Positions 9,017-17,112 of a stretch of 28,102 nt of DNA are shown here, piece after piece. The position numbers were made by a program, and so were the translations under genes. The stretch is from Desulfuromonadaceae bacterium (lineage in GTDB: Bacteria; Desulfobacterota; Desulfuromonadia; Desulfuromonadales; Desulfuromonadaceae): positions 1-28,102 of the forward strand of contig JAMOOS010000329.1 of NCBI GenBank assembly GCA_027065245.1, written 5' to 3'. The first letter of the stretch is position 1, and each line of letters opens with the position of its first letter. The notes beneath the pieces are model-generated. The model was not told the origin of the DNA, searched no databases, and saw only the letters and a list, made by a program, of their open reading frames with translations.

Positions 9017-9044
9017 TAAAGATTCTACTGTGTAACGTCGACAA
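9017..9044 (+). promoter_or_regulatory. Candidate sigma-28 (FliA) promoter ahead of flgF
   Basis: In the only sizeable gap of the flagellar cluster (8986-9079), TAAAGATT at 9017-9024 is followed after 12 bases by GTCGACAA at 9037-9044. The enterobacterial FliA consensus is TAAAGTTT, 11 bases, GCCGATAA. The -35 matches at 6 of 8 positions and the -10 at 6 of 8, with one extra spacer base. It would drive flgFGAHI from about 30 bases upstream of the ATG. The long spacer and the small number of matches keep this tentative. Confidence 0.35.
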
Positions 9045-9079
9045 GCATTTTAACGTGACGGTCAAAACAGGAGAATGAG

Positions 9080-9802
9080 ATGAGTTCAGGACTTTATGCC
9101 GCTCTGAGCGGTGCGCTGGCGCGGATGGAAACAGTGGAAACCGTAACCAACAATCTGAGCAACGCCAACACTCCCGGTTTTAAAAAAGACCGCCTGTGTT
9201 TCGCTTCCATACTTGATCAGGCTACACAAAATCGACGCTCACACGGGGTGAATTACACCTATATCCCCGATCGCAAAATCGACTTCAGCGAAGGGGTGAC
9301 CATTCAGACCAATCGCGATCTCGACGTTGCGATAGAGGGCAAGGGCTTTTTCAAAGTCAAGCGCGGCGGGCAGGAGTTTTTTACCCGCCTGGGTAATTTC
9401 ACCCGCAGCAAAAACGGCCAGCTTGTTACTCGCAGCGGCGCGTTGGTTCTTGGTAATGGTGGACAGCCAATTGATTTGCCGGATGGCGTAATAAATATCG
9501 ATGAAAATGGCGTCATTTTTGGCAAGGATGGTGAAGCCGGGCGACTGGGCTTGTTCGCGCCTGACGAAACACAGCTGGTCAAGCAGGGGAGCGGATTATT
9601 TTCTTACAACGGCGATTCAACTGCCGTTAAGCAGTCGAAGGACGGCAGACTCCTACAGCGCCATCTCGAAGGCTCCAATGTTCAGTCGATGCAGGAGGTG
9701 GTGGTAATGATGACCAGTATGCGCGGCTTTGAGAGCTACCAGAAGGCGATGAAAAATTATTTCAGCATAGAAGAAAAAACCAACGAAATAGGCGCACTAT
9801 AG
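9080..9802 (+). CDS. flgF: Flagellar proximal rod protein FlgF
   Basis: The 240-residue protein begins with the rod/hook family N-terminal motif (SGLYAALSGALARMETVETV, then TNNLSNANTPGFKKDR). It has the internal FlgF/FlgG-type DLDVAIEGKGFFKV segment and ends with the conserved C-terminal D0 helix (LEGSNVQSMQEVVVMMTSMR, then GFESYQKAMK). FlgF is a proximal rod subunit exported by the flagellar type III system, and no signal peptide is present, as expected. AGGAG at 9069-9073 supports the ATG at 9080. flgG follows 17 bases downstream. FlgF and FlgG are paralogues; order and the shorter length argue for FlgF here. Confidence 0.93.
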   Translation: MSSGLYAALSGALARMETVETVTNNLSNANTPGFKKDRLCFASILDQATQNRRSHGVNYTYIPDRKIDFSEGVTIQTNRDLDVAIEGKGFFKVKRGGQEFFTRLGNFTRSKNGQLVTRSGALVLGNGGQPIDLPDGVINIDENGVIFGKDGEAGRLGLFAPDETQLVKQGSGLFSYNGDSTAVKQSKDGRLLQRHLEGSNVQSMQEVVVMMTSMRGFESYQKAMKNYFSIEEKTNEIGAL

Positions 9803-9819
9803 TCAGCAGGAGATAAATC

Positions 9820-10605
9820 ATGATCAGATCATTGTGGACAGCAGCCACCGGGATGTCGAGTCAGCAGACCAACATCGACGTAATTGCCAACAACCTGGCC
9901 AATGTCAATACCAGCGGCTTCAAAAAAAGTCGGGCCGATTTCCAGGAATTACTCTACCAGATGAGCAAAGCACCCGGCAGTTCCACTTCGTCTGACACCA
10001 TTTCCCCAACAGGAATTCAGGTGGGGCTTGGTTCCCGTACCGCTGCGGTGCAAAAAGTGTTTAGCGAGGGCGATATGTACGAGACCGGCAACGAGTTGGA
10101 TATTGCCATAGAAGGCAAAGGGCTGTTGCAGGTTGATATGCCTGACGGGACTACTGCCTATACGCGTGCCGGTGCGCTTAAACAGGATGGCGATGGCCGC
10201 CTGACCACCTCTGAAGGCTATCTGATTACGCCGCAGATTACCATCCCGCAAAATGCCACCTCCATCTCCATCGGCGAGGACGGTACGGTGGATGTGTTTC
10301 TCGATGGCGACAAAACCCCAACCGAGATCGGTGTGATTGAGCTGGCCACCTTCAGCAACGAGTCGGGGCTGCGCAGCTTGGGCAAGAATCTGTTTGCCGA
10401 AACCAATTCTTCCGGTGCGCCCGTTACCGGTGTCCCCGGTGAGAACGGCCTGGGCACCTTGGCGCAGGGATATCTTGAAGGTTCCAATGTCAGCGTGATG
10501 GAGGAGATGGTCAATATGATTGCCGGACAGCGCGCTTACGAGGTAAACTCCAAGGCAGTTAAAACCTCCGACGAAATTTTGCAGATGACCAACAACCTGG
10601 TGTAA
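9820..10605 (+). CDS. flgG: Flagellar distal rod protein FlgG
   Basis: FlgG builds the distal rod that crosses the periplasm. The 261-residue product starts MIRSLWTAATGMSSQQTNID followed by VIANNLANVNTSGFKKSR, and includes FQELLYQM, a FlgG marker. It contains ELDIAIEGKGLLQVDMPDGT centrally and ends with LEGSNVSVMEEMVNMIAGQR, then AYEVNSKAVKTSDEILQ. Length is exactly typical. An AGGAG-like ribosome site precedes the start. It is followed closely by flgA, consistent with one flgFGAHI transcription unit. Confidence 0.97.
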   Translation: MIRSLWTAATGMSSQQTNIDVIANNLANVNTSGFKKSRADFQELLYQMSKAPGSSTSSDTISPTGIQVGLGSRTAAVQKVFSEGDMYETGNELDIAIEGKGLLQVDMPDGTTAYTRAGALKQDGDGRLTTSEGYLITPQITIPQNATSISIGEDGTVDVFLDGDKTPTEIGVIELATFSNESGLRSLGKNLFAETNSSGAPVTGVPGENGLGTLAQGYLEGSNVSVMEEMVNMIAGQRAYEVNSKAVKTSDEILQMTNNLV

Positions 10606-10615
10606 ACCCGGCGTG

Positions 10616-11578
10616 ATGCTGAAAAATAGGGTGGATAAGGTGGCCAAGAGTATTGTTGCCATAATGCTGGTATTGTTCAGCGGTGTAACCTCCTATGCCA
10701 TGGATATCACCCTCAGGGCAGATGTTACTGTAAACAGCACTCAGATAACCCTGGGCGATGTTGCCATCTTGTCGCCGCCGCAGGCACGCTTGAGCAAGAA
10801 ACGGCTGGCGCGGGCACCGGCGCCGGGAAAAAAGATGGTGATCGAACGGGCTCAGGTTGCCCGGCAGCTGGAACTGAATGGTATCGACGCAGCGTTGCTG
10901 CGTTGGCACGGTGCCGCTCAGGTGGTGGTACGGCGTGGGGCGCGGTGGTTTACTGCCGCTGATGTGCAGCATTATATAGAGTCGTATCTGCGGCGGGAAC
11001 AACGCCGTTTTCCTGGTATTTCCTTTAAATTTATCCCCCAGGGCCGGGTCAAAAGTTTCAATCTGCCGTCCGGCTCCCTGCAGGTGGAAGTTATACCGGC
11101 GCTGGCCGGGCTGCTTGGCAGCCGCCGCTTTACCCTCATCTGTCGCGTTGATGGCAGGGTTGTGAGAAATCTCAGCGTCAGTGGCAAGTTGCAGGCGGTG
11201 GCTGATGTGGTTACCGCCCGGCACAATCTGCGGCGCGGCCAGATTGTCAGTGATGCCGATGTTGCAGTTACCCGGCTGGATATCAGTAAACTGCGTGATC
11301 CGCTGTTTAGTGTCGACGATGTTGTCGGCAAGCGGGTAGCCAGGGCTCTGCGGCGTGGACAGGTTGTTCAGGCAAAGAATCTCGATATTCCACCGCTGAT
11401 TAAAAAAGGCAATCTGGTCAAGATCGTGGCCAGTCGTGGTGCGCTGTTGCTTACCGCCACCGGCATTGCCAGGCAGGATGGTCGAATGGGTGATGTAATC
11501 AAGGTAACCAATGCCTCTTCGCACAAAACGGTGCTGGGTAAAATAACCGGCCCGGACCGAGTGGAGGTGGAGTTCTGA
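10616..11578 (+). CDS. flgA: Flagellar P-ring assembly chaperone FlgA
   Basis: FlgA is a periplasmic chaperone for P-ring assembly. From ATG 10616 the product is 320 residues (GTG 10613 would add one). A signal peptide ends near residue 27 (LVLFSGVTSYA). The N-terminal half is a FlgA N-domain (TVNSTQITLGDVAILSPPQA). A SAF domain follows (RHNLRRGQIVSDADVAVTRL, DVVGKRVARALRRGQVVQAK), and the C-terminal domain ends NLVKIVASRGALLLTATGIA ... GDVIKVTN. It is longer than the roughly 220-residue enterobacterial protein, as is usual in deltaproteobacteria. It sits immediately before flgH and flgI, the ring genes it serves. Confidence 0.92.
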   Translation: MLKNRVDKVAKSIVAIMLVLFSGVTSYAMDITLRADVTVNSTQITLGDVAILSPPQARLSKKRLARAPAPGKKMVIERAQVARQLELNGIDAALLRWHGAAQVVVRRGARWFTAADVQHYIESYLRREQRRFPGISFKFIPQGRVKSFNLPSGSLQVEVIPALAGLLGSRRFTLICRVDGRVVRNLSVSGKLQAVADVVTARHNLRRGQIVSDADVAVTRLDISKLRDPLFSVDDVVGKRVARALRRGQVVQAKNLDIPPLIKKGNLVKIVASRGALLLTATGIARQDGRMGDVIKVTNASSHKTVLGKITGPDRVEVEF

Positions 11579-11579
11579 T

Positions 11580-12266
11580 ATGAATATAAACAAATGTGCG
11601 CTGATATTGCTGTTGGTATGTGTTGCCGGATGTGCTCAACCCCACCCCACCGAGCTTAAGCCGTTGCCGGAGGTTGAAAAGCCGGTTATCGAAGCCCCGG
11701 TACCTCAGACCGCCGGGTCGTTATGGACCACCGCCAACGGTAGCTTGTTTGTCGATAACCGCGCCAGTCGTATCGGCGATATTCTTACCGTGGCCATCTA
11801 CGAACGTGCCGAAGCCAACAAAAAGGCCACCACCGATACCGACCGCGAGACCACTGTCAGTGCCGACATGACTAAATTTTTTGGTCTGGAAAAGAACATC
11901 AAAAATATCAACAGTGCCATAGATCCGGCTCATCTCATCAGCGCCGGTTATAAAAATGAATTCAAAGGCAGTGGCAGTACCACGCGCAAGGAGAATCTGG
12001 TCGCCACGTTGACCACCAGGGTAGTTGAAGTGTTACCTAATGGCACGTTGAGGATTTCCGGCAGCAAAAGTGTTACCGTCAACCATGAGCGGCAGATTAT
12101 CCATCTGTCCGGTATTGTCCGTCCGCAGGACATCACGCCCAACAACGTGGTAGACTCAAAATACGTACTTGACGCCAATATTGTCTACACCGGTAATGGC
12201 GTTATAGATGATAAACAGCAACCTGGCTGGCTGCTCCAATTACTGGATAAAGCGATGCCGTTTTGA
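11580..12266 (+). CDS. flgH: Flagellar L-ring lipoprotein FlgH
   Basis: FlgH forms the outer-membrane L ring. The 228-residue protein has a lipoprotein signal peptide with lipobox VAGC and the acylated cysteine at residue 18. The family region follows: SLWTTANGSLFVDNRASRIG then DILTVAIYERAEANKKATTD, and later VEVLPNGTLRISGSKSVTVN and a C-terminal VDSKYVLDANIVYTGNG. It begins one base after the flgA stop region, and its end abuts flgI. Length and motifs are normal. Confidence 0.96.
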   Translation: MNINKCALILLLVCVAGCAQPHPTELKPLPEVEKPVIEAPVPQTAGSLWTTANGSLFVDNRASRIGDILTVAIYERAEANKKATTDTDRETTVSADMTKFFGLEKNIKNINSAIDPAHLISAGYKNEFKGSGSTTRKENLVATLTTRVVEVLPNGTLRISGSKSVTVNHERQIIHLSGIVRPQDITPNNVVDSKYVLDANIVYTGNGVIDDKQQPGWLLQLLDKAMPF

Positions 12267-12283
12267 CCGACAGGATGCGACCA

Positions 12284-13384
12284 ATGGCACTTAGATTAAC
12301 CACATTGTTAATGGCGCTCGTTCTGCTGTTTCCCGTCAGCAGTACTGCCAGTCGAATCAAGGATCTGGCCGATATCGAGGGGGTGCGCAGCAACCAGCTG
12401 GTTGGCTATGGCCTGGTAGTTGGTCTCAACGGTACCGGCGACAGTTCCAGCACCGAATTCACCATCCAGTCACTGGTTAACATGATGGAACGGCTGGGAA
12501 TGCGTATCGACCGCAGCAAAGTGAAAGTTAACAATGTTGCAGCAGTGATGGTTACCGCCAAGTTGCCGCCATTCGCCAAGGCCGGCACCACTATCGATGT
12601 GCTGGTATCATCCATTGGTGATGCCAAAAGTCTCATCGGCGGAACCCTGCTGATGACACCACTGGATGGTCCCGACGGCAAAGTATATGCCGTAGCTCAG
12701 GGTCCACTGGCCGTTGGTGCCATTGCCTTTGGTGGCAAGGCAGCCAAAGTACAGAAAAACCACCCCACCGTGGGGCGTATTCCCAACGGCGCCATCGTTG
12801 AGCGCGAAGTACAGTTCCATATTGATGAACACCGCGCATTGCATTATCGTCTGCGCGACCCGGATTTTACCACTGTATTGCGTATGACCAAGGCGATAAA
12901 CCGCCACTTTGGTCAGCAGGTGGCCAAACCGCTGGACAGTGCCAGTATGCTGGTGGAAATAGCCGATAAATACCAGGACTCCCTCATCTCCTATATCGCC
13001 CAGATTGAGCATCTGGAGGTTGAGCCGGACATGGGGGCAAAAATTATTGTCAACGAGCGTACCGGAACCATCGTCATGGGTGAAAACGTAAGGATTTCCA
13101 CTGTGGCGGTTTCCCACGGTAACCTTAACCTGGTAGTAAGCGAATCGGCATCCGTTTCCCAGCCGGGAGCCTTCTCCCGTCGCGGCAGTACCGTTACCGT
13201 GCCGGAAACCCAAGCCATTGCCACCGAAGAAGAAGGTAACCTGGTGGTACTGCCCAAGGGCGTCAGCATTGGTGCGGTATCGCGGGCACTTAACGCCATC
13301 GGCGCTACCCCTCGCGATCTGATTGCCATCTTCCAGGCCATAAAAGCAGCCGGAGCCCTCCACGCTGAGCTGGAGGTGCTGTAA
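12284..13384 (+). CDS. flgI: Flagellar P-ring protein FlgI
   Basis: FlgI forms the periplasmic P ring. From ATG 12284 the product is 366 residues with a clear signal peptide (MALRLTTLLMALVLLFPVSS). The highly conserved start of the mature protein follows: SRIKDLADIEGVRSNQLVGY then GLVVGLNGTGD. Other family segments include NVAAVMVTAKLPPFAKAGTT, DVLVSSIGDAKSLIGGTLLM, and the C-terminal IFQAIKAAGALHAELEVL. AGGA at 12272-12275, eight bases upstream, supports ATG 12284; ATG 12275 and a TTG at 12263 overlapping flgH are alternatives. It is the last flagellar gene in the window; the often adjacent flgJ is absent. Confidence 0.95.
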   Translation: MALRLTTLLMALVLLFPVSSTASRIKDLADIEGVRSNQLVGYGLVVGLNGTGDSSSTEFTIQSLVNMMERLGMRIDRSKVKVNNVAAVMVTAKLPPFAKAGTTIDVLVSSIGDAKSLIGGTLLMTPLDGPDGKVYAVAQGPLAVGAIAFGGKAAKVQKNHPTVGRIPNGAIVEREVQFHIDEHRALHYRLRDPDFTTVLRMTKAINRHFGQQVAKPLDSASMLVEIADKYQDSLISYIAQIEHLEVEPDMGAKIIVNERTGTIVMGENVRISTVAVSHGNLNLVVSESASVSQPGAFSRRGSTVTVPETQAIATEEEGNLVVLPKGVSIGAVSRALNAIGATPRDLIAIFQAIKAAGALHAELEVL

Positions 13385-13790
13385 GCTACATGACAGCGCC
13401 GCAGCTTTTCTGTTTAGTCGCTCAGGGGCTTCCCATGGCTCGACGATAATTCGTAACTACAAATTCAGATTTTTGATATATAATGGCTCGGTTATGGAAG
13501 GTCGGCATAAATTGGCAGCGCAGATTCGCTTTGCTAGTAAGGCGCTATTCACTTCAGGATAACCTTTGTTTCTTTGTTTGCTTACCAATATTACAGATTT
13601 GTGCCGATTATCGCTCAGCAATGCGGACGTGGCGCAGATATGTATAAATACCTATGCTCATCAGGAGCAACGTGGGCTTGTAGCCAGCCAGCGACTGGGT
13701 ATTAGTTGTCAGAACTGCGCAAAGGCACGTTGTCTCAAATAATGAAATCTGTTAAAGGGTATATTCGTGGTCAGCACCATCTCTGCAGTA

Positions 13791-13811
13791 GAGATCTTCA
13801 GACTGCGATTG
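13791..13811 (+). repeat. REP-like palindromic repeat, degraded copy A
   Basis: GAGATCTTCAGACTGCGATTG resembles the perfect copy at 17113-17136 and shares the TCTTCAGAC core and the GCGATTG 3' flank. The stem is decayed (the GCGGTCT arm is changed), so it probably no longer folds well. Confidence 0.45.
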
Positions 13812-13871
13812 TTAATCTGCATCGGCGTATGTTTGTGCGCTGTGGCAGGTAAACAGGCACCACCGCAGCAC

Positions 13872-13895
13872 CAATCGCGACAGGAATGTCGCTTC
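13872..13895 (-). repeat. REP-like palindromic repeat, copy B (inverted)
   Basis: On the minus strand this reads as the same flank-stem-flank plan as the other copies: GAAGCG, then a palindrome, then CGCGATTG. The stem is GCGACA (13877-13882) pairing with TGTCGC (13887-13892) around GGAA, so the interior differs from the TCTTCAGA version while the flanks are kept. Conserved flanks with covarying stems are what REP-family elements show. Confidence 0.5.
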
Positions 13896-13931
13896 AAACC
13901 GCTCCGCGTCTTGGCAGGTGACAGTTCAGCA

Positions 13932-13955
13932 GGAGCAGTGTTCAGGCCACGATTG
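13932..13955 (+). repeat. REP-like palindromic repeat, copy C
   Basis: This copy begins GGAGCAGTGTTCAGGCC and ends ACGATTG. It matches the perfect copy at 17113-17136 at about 20 of 24 positions, including GGAGC at the 5' end and CGATTG at the 3' end. It lies 48 bases upstream of the next gene start, directly against a candidate -35 box. Confidence 0.5.
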
Positions 13956-13984
13956 TTGCCAGATACGCGTTAACATTATATAAA
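13956..13984 (+). promoter_or_regulatory. Candidate sigma-70-type promoter for the secreted-protein genes
   Basis: TTGCCA (13956-13961) and TATAAA (13979-13984) each match the -35 and -10 consensus at five of six positions, with an ideal 17-base spacer. Transcription would begin near 13991, leaving only a short leader before GGAGG (13992-13996) and the GTG start at 14004. That very short leader is the main reason for caution. Confidence 0.4.
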
Positions 13985-14003
13985 TCTTACTGGAGGATAT
14001 GCT

Positions 14004-14666
14004 GTGCTGAAAAAACAGATGATTGCTTTGACTATGGCGACAATATTGTTGCTGTTGTTGTGCTGCGTTGGCACTGTAACTGCTGGCCGCAGTGTTGGTT
14101 TTGTTTCGTTGCGCAGCGTTTATCTCAGCCCGGATGCCTCCGGTTGGGGGCAGGAGCAGGTGTGGCGTTTAGATTTGACTGATCCTGCCAATGTGCAGGT
14201 GTACTCTTCTGCCCAAACTACCCCGGTTATGCTGCTGCGTTACACTGCGGACCAGCGCCTTCGTGCAGTTACTGTTTACGGTGATACCATGCACAGCCGA
14301 AAGTTGGTCTGTTCAGACAATGCGGTAGCTCTCTCACACGGTTATCCTGTGCCTTATGATGATCTTGGTCATCACGGCTGCGGAGTGGAAAAAAAGGTAA
14401 CCGACCGGCGCAGCGTGGCCGGGCTGGTCATTGCTGCCAGCTATACTATGGTAACGGCTCCAGCGCCGGATGCGGAGGAATACGTCAGCGATGAAATAAA
14501 AGGCAAGGTTGACCTTGCGGATGTTTACTGGATTAACTTGCAGGACGACACCGGTACAACAGTGCTGCGCCAATTGTGGAGTCCGCAGTTGGGCTGGTGG
14601 TTGTACGAACAAACTCCACAACGGCGTTCGTGGTTGATCTCCTTTGGTGGAGGGGTGACAAAATGA
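14004..14666 (+). CDS. Secreted protein of unknown function
   Basis: I do not recognise a family. The 220-residue product starts with GTG, supported by GGAGG at 13992-13996. A clear signal peptide (KKQMIALTMATILLLLLCCV, cleavage near residue 28) is followed by a mature domain rich in beta-prone segments (VWRLDLTDPANVQVYSS, PVMLLRYTADQRLRAVTVYG). The mature part has two cysteines (one in LVCSDNA, one in HHGCGVEKK) that could pair in the periplasm. Its TGA stop overlaps the ATG of the next gene (ATGA), so the two proteins are probably made together. The C-terminal half contains several Trp residues (YWINLQDD, QLWSPQLGWWLYEQ). Export is well supported; function is not inferable. Confidence 0.8.
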   Translation: MLKKQMIALTMATILLLLLCCVGTVTAGRSVGFVSLRSVYLSPDASGWGQEQVWRLDLTDPANVQVYSSAQTTPVMLLRYTADQRLRAVTVYGDTMHSRKLVCSDNAVALSHGYPVPYDDLGHHGCGVEKKVTDRRSVAGLVIAASYTMVTAPAPDAEEYVSDEIKGKVDLADVYWINLQDDTGTTVLRQLWSPQLGWWLYEQTPQRRSWLISFGGGVTK

Positions 14667-17095
14667 TGCGCTCCATATCATTGTTGCTTGCGTTGTTGAT
14701 GTTGCTGCCCTCATTGGCTGCTGCGGAGTTGATTGACGGCCAGGCGGCGTTCAAATCGTGGTCCGGTTACTGGTGGTCGTTCAACGGCGGCGCTTTGTCC
14801 AACGGTTACAGCCGCTGGACCGATGAGCCGGCTCCTATCGAGAAATATGAGTTGTATGTTAACGGCGCCTATCCTGGTGATGCCACCAGGTGGGAGGATA
14901 CCTATCATTACGATCCGGCGGCGCCAAACTGGTTTGGCTTGTGCCACGCGTGGGCAGCGGCTGCCACTGTAGAAAACATTCCGTTTGTCCCTTCAGTAAT
15001 TGGCGGTGTGTTGTTTCGTATTGGCGACAAAAAAGGCCTTATTACTCTGGCACACGATAACGACGTAAATCTGGCGGTGCGTGGCACCAACAGCCCGGTG
15101 GATTTCCACGTGTTTCTCCTTAAATATCTGCATGAAAACAGGCGCGCGTTTGTCGCTGATCTGGGGGGGGCGGATGAAACCTGGTTTTATCCGATCTACC
15201 GCTTTTCCATGGATATCACCAGCGGCAGCGGTTATAAGGATGTCAAGTGCTATATCTGGTATGCCGATGATCGTGTGGATGCCGATTTTTGCGGTACTGT
15301 TGAGATGCCCTCCTATTTTGAATATCGCCTTACTGTAAATAGTGCTGGTGAAATTACCGGCGGCAGTTGGCAGGGCAACAGTGTGTATCAGCATCCCAAG
15401 TCTTTGTTTTATCCTTTGGAGACTGCCTCGACAAATCCCTATATTGACTATGAAACCATCAAGAGCATTGCGCTGAGTCGCGATGATGAACTGGAGTCGG
15501 ACAACCCGGTGCGTCTACCTGAGGGGGAGCAGGTGCTCATTTCTCTCAACGATGATGCCTACTATGTCGACTGTGCCGCTGGAGACTTGCTGTCTCTCGA
15601 TTTTGACCGTATAGATGCCGACGATCCTTATTCACATATTGTGGTAACTGCTCCTGACGGTAAAGTGGTGCTGGATGAATATCTGCGGGAGAAGCTATCA
15701 CTGCGTTATACTGCTGCAGTAGCTGGACGATATGTCGTCTCCATCACTCGCACCAGTTATGACAAGGCGGGAATTTGCCGGGTTACATGTGCTGTCCGTT
15801 CTAATCGCGACAGATGCCAGCCGTCGTTGCGCAGTGGATCGGCCTGGAATGGTTTTGCTCTTACCAACACCGGTACAACAGCGGTGGAAAATGTGGCCGT
15901 GGTCGCGTGTAACAGCGATGGCACACCGCAGCGTACGTTATTGTCGCCACGCACTTGGCAGCCGGGAGAGCGCTATCTGGCTACACTTTCAATGTTTCCG
16001 TTGCCACTGCATGTTAAAAATGCCGCCCGTGCGCTCAAAATTACCAATGGTGCGGCATTGCAGCAGGTGTACATAGGTGGCGAATGGGGCAAAAATATGA
16101 GCGGGTTCGGTTCCAATGATCCCGGTGCAGCTGCGTTGGTCATCCCCGATACGTCGTCCATGTACGATGCTGGCAAGGCGGTGGATTTCGGCGTGGTAAA
16201 TATCAGCAGTGGCAGTCACGACGTGATCTTTGACCTGTACAATGCCGCTGGTGAGTCCGTGGGTACCAGAACCGTTTCGGTGCCTCCGTATACCACGGTG
16301 CAGTACGGCGAGGGCAACAACCCGTTTCATACCAATATAGATAACGCCTGGTATTTGATTCATACCGATGCGCCGGTGTTGCGCGGTTATATCAACTGGC
16401 GCTACGGCGGCACCAAGTACGAATCTCTGGCGGCACTCGGCGACAGTGCTACCAGTCTGATTATGCCCCATGTGGCGGTGGATAGCTCGTGGAACACTAA
16501 GGTAACAGTGATAAATCCGGCGGCTGTGTCGACGACGGTAACTTTTAATCTGCTGACAGGTGGAGTGTATGCCAGTGAACAGTTGCAGTTAGCCCCTCAC
16601 GAAAAGAGAACCCTGCTGCTCGGTGGTGATATTTTTACCGCGGTGTCGCGCCCCGTACTGGGAACCACAGCATTGGCCGTGCAGGCAACAGAGCCAGTGT
16701 GTGGCTATGTTAGCTATGAAACGGCGGAAGGACTGACCAGAGTGCCGTTACTGGCACCGCGGCTGCACGCCAGCGTGCTTACAGTACCGCATATCGCCAG
16801 CGACAGTTACTGGTGGACCGGCGTGGCGTTGTGCAATCCGGGGCAGGGAGCGGTTGATGTAACCATTATCGCTTACGACGATAGTGGCGAGCCTATTGCC
16901 GGCGGCGTGGTGCAGCGACGCATTGAGCGCCAGAGCAAGGATGTGTTTGCCGTACGTTCGTTGTTCCCGGCCATGGTGTTGGATAAAACGCCAGCGTGGT
17001 TGCGGATTGAAAGCAGCGGCGTTATTGCCGGGCTGGTGTTGTACGGTGGTGTGGATAATAATGTAGTTACTGGCTGCCCGCTAACGGCACCATAA
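14663..17095 (+). CDS. Secreted transglutaminase/papain-like protein with four tandem repeats
   Basis: The 810-residue protein starts at ATG 14663, eight bases after a GGAGGGG ribosome site, and has a signal peptide ending near residue 21 (LLPSLAAA). The N-terminal domain contains NWFGLCHAWAAAATVENIPF with Cys94. This resembles the catalytic-cysteine motif of the transglutaminase-elicitor group of papain-fold proteins; histidines downstream (for example in VDFHVFLLKYLHENRR) are candidate partners. A PPC-like beta domain seems to follow (about 280-375). Four related repeats of about 105 residues begin near residues 392, 495, 602 and 709, each with an aromatic-rich turn and a V.N..... beta pattern (for example PHIASDSYWWTGVALCNP). 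The enzyme class is a motif-level guess; it may instead be a non-catalytic adhesin-like protein. Confidence 0.72.
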   Translation: MMRSISLLLALLMLLPSLAAAELIDGQAAFKSWSGYWWSFNGGALSNGYSRWTDEPAPIEKYELYVNGAYPGDATRWEDTYHYDPAAPNWFGLCHAWAAAATVENIPFVPSVIGGVLFRIGDKKGLITLAHDNDVNLAVRGTNSPVDFHVFLLKYLHENRRAFVADLGGADETWFYPIYRFSMDITSGSGYKDVKCYIWYADDRVDADFCGTVEMPSYFEYRLTVNSAGEITGGSWQGNSVYQHPKSLFYPLETASTNPYIDYETIKSIALSRDDELESDNPVRLPEGEQVLISLNDDAYYVDCAAGDLLSLDFDRIDADDPYSHIVVTAPDGKVVLDEYLREKLSLRYTAAVAGRYVVSITRTSYDKAGICRVTCAVRSNRDRCQPSLRSGSAWNGFALTNTGTTAVENVAVVACNSDGTPQRTLLSPRTWQPGERYLATLSMFPLPLHVKNAARALKITNGAALQQVYIGGEWGKNMSGFGSNDPGAAALVIPDTSSMYDAGKAVDFGVVNISSGSHDVIFDLYNAAGESVGTRTVSVPPYTTVQYGEGNNPFHTNIDNAWYLIHTDAPVLRGYINWRYGGTKYESLAALGDSATSLIMPHVAVDSSWNTKVTVINPAAVSTTVTFNLLTGGVYASEQLQLAPHEKRTLLLGGDIFTAVSRPVLGTTALAVQATEPVCGYVSYETAEGLTRVPLLAPRLHASVLTVPHIASDSYWWTGVALCNPGQGAVDVTIIAYDDSGEPIAGGVVQRRIERQSKDVFAVRSLFPAMVLDKTPAWLRIESSGVIAGLVLYGGVDNNVVTGCPLTAP

Positions 17096-17112
17096 CGGCA
17101 GCGATTTCTGTG

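Larger units (their letters stand above)
13385..14003 (+). other. 619-base intergenic region with REP-like repeats
   Basis: No convincing protein gene lies here, and the sequence is visibly more AT-rich at 13440-13760 than the flanking genes. It holds three diverged copies of a palindromic repeat (13791-13811, 13872-13895, 13932-13955) and a candidate promoter at 13956-13984. There is also a TATAAT at 13479-13484 without a good -35. A 58-codon open frame with a TTG start (13566-13742) is discussed as a finding. I see no strong terminator after flgI, only a weak GCTGT/ACAGC pairing over the stop codon. Confidence 0.6.

Noticed and set aside
13604..13611. GCCGATTA, close to the sigma-28 -10 box.
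   Set aside because: No TAAA-type -35 is present 11-12 bases upstream; the best match is about 3 of 8.
13767..13973. A 68-codon open frame after flgI, and an overlapping 62-codon frame on the other strand.
   Set aside because: They run across the repeat copies, and palindromic repeats readily create such frames. No ribosome site or family is seen.
15163..15170. Run of eight G inside the transglutaminase-like gene, a possible phase-variation tract.
   Set aside because: The frame is intact here, runs of seven G also occur in fliO and the selenoprotein gene, and one sequence cannot show length variation.
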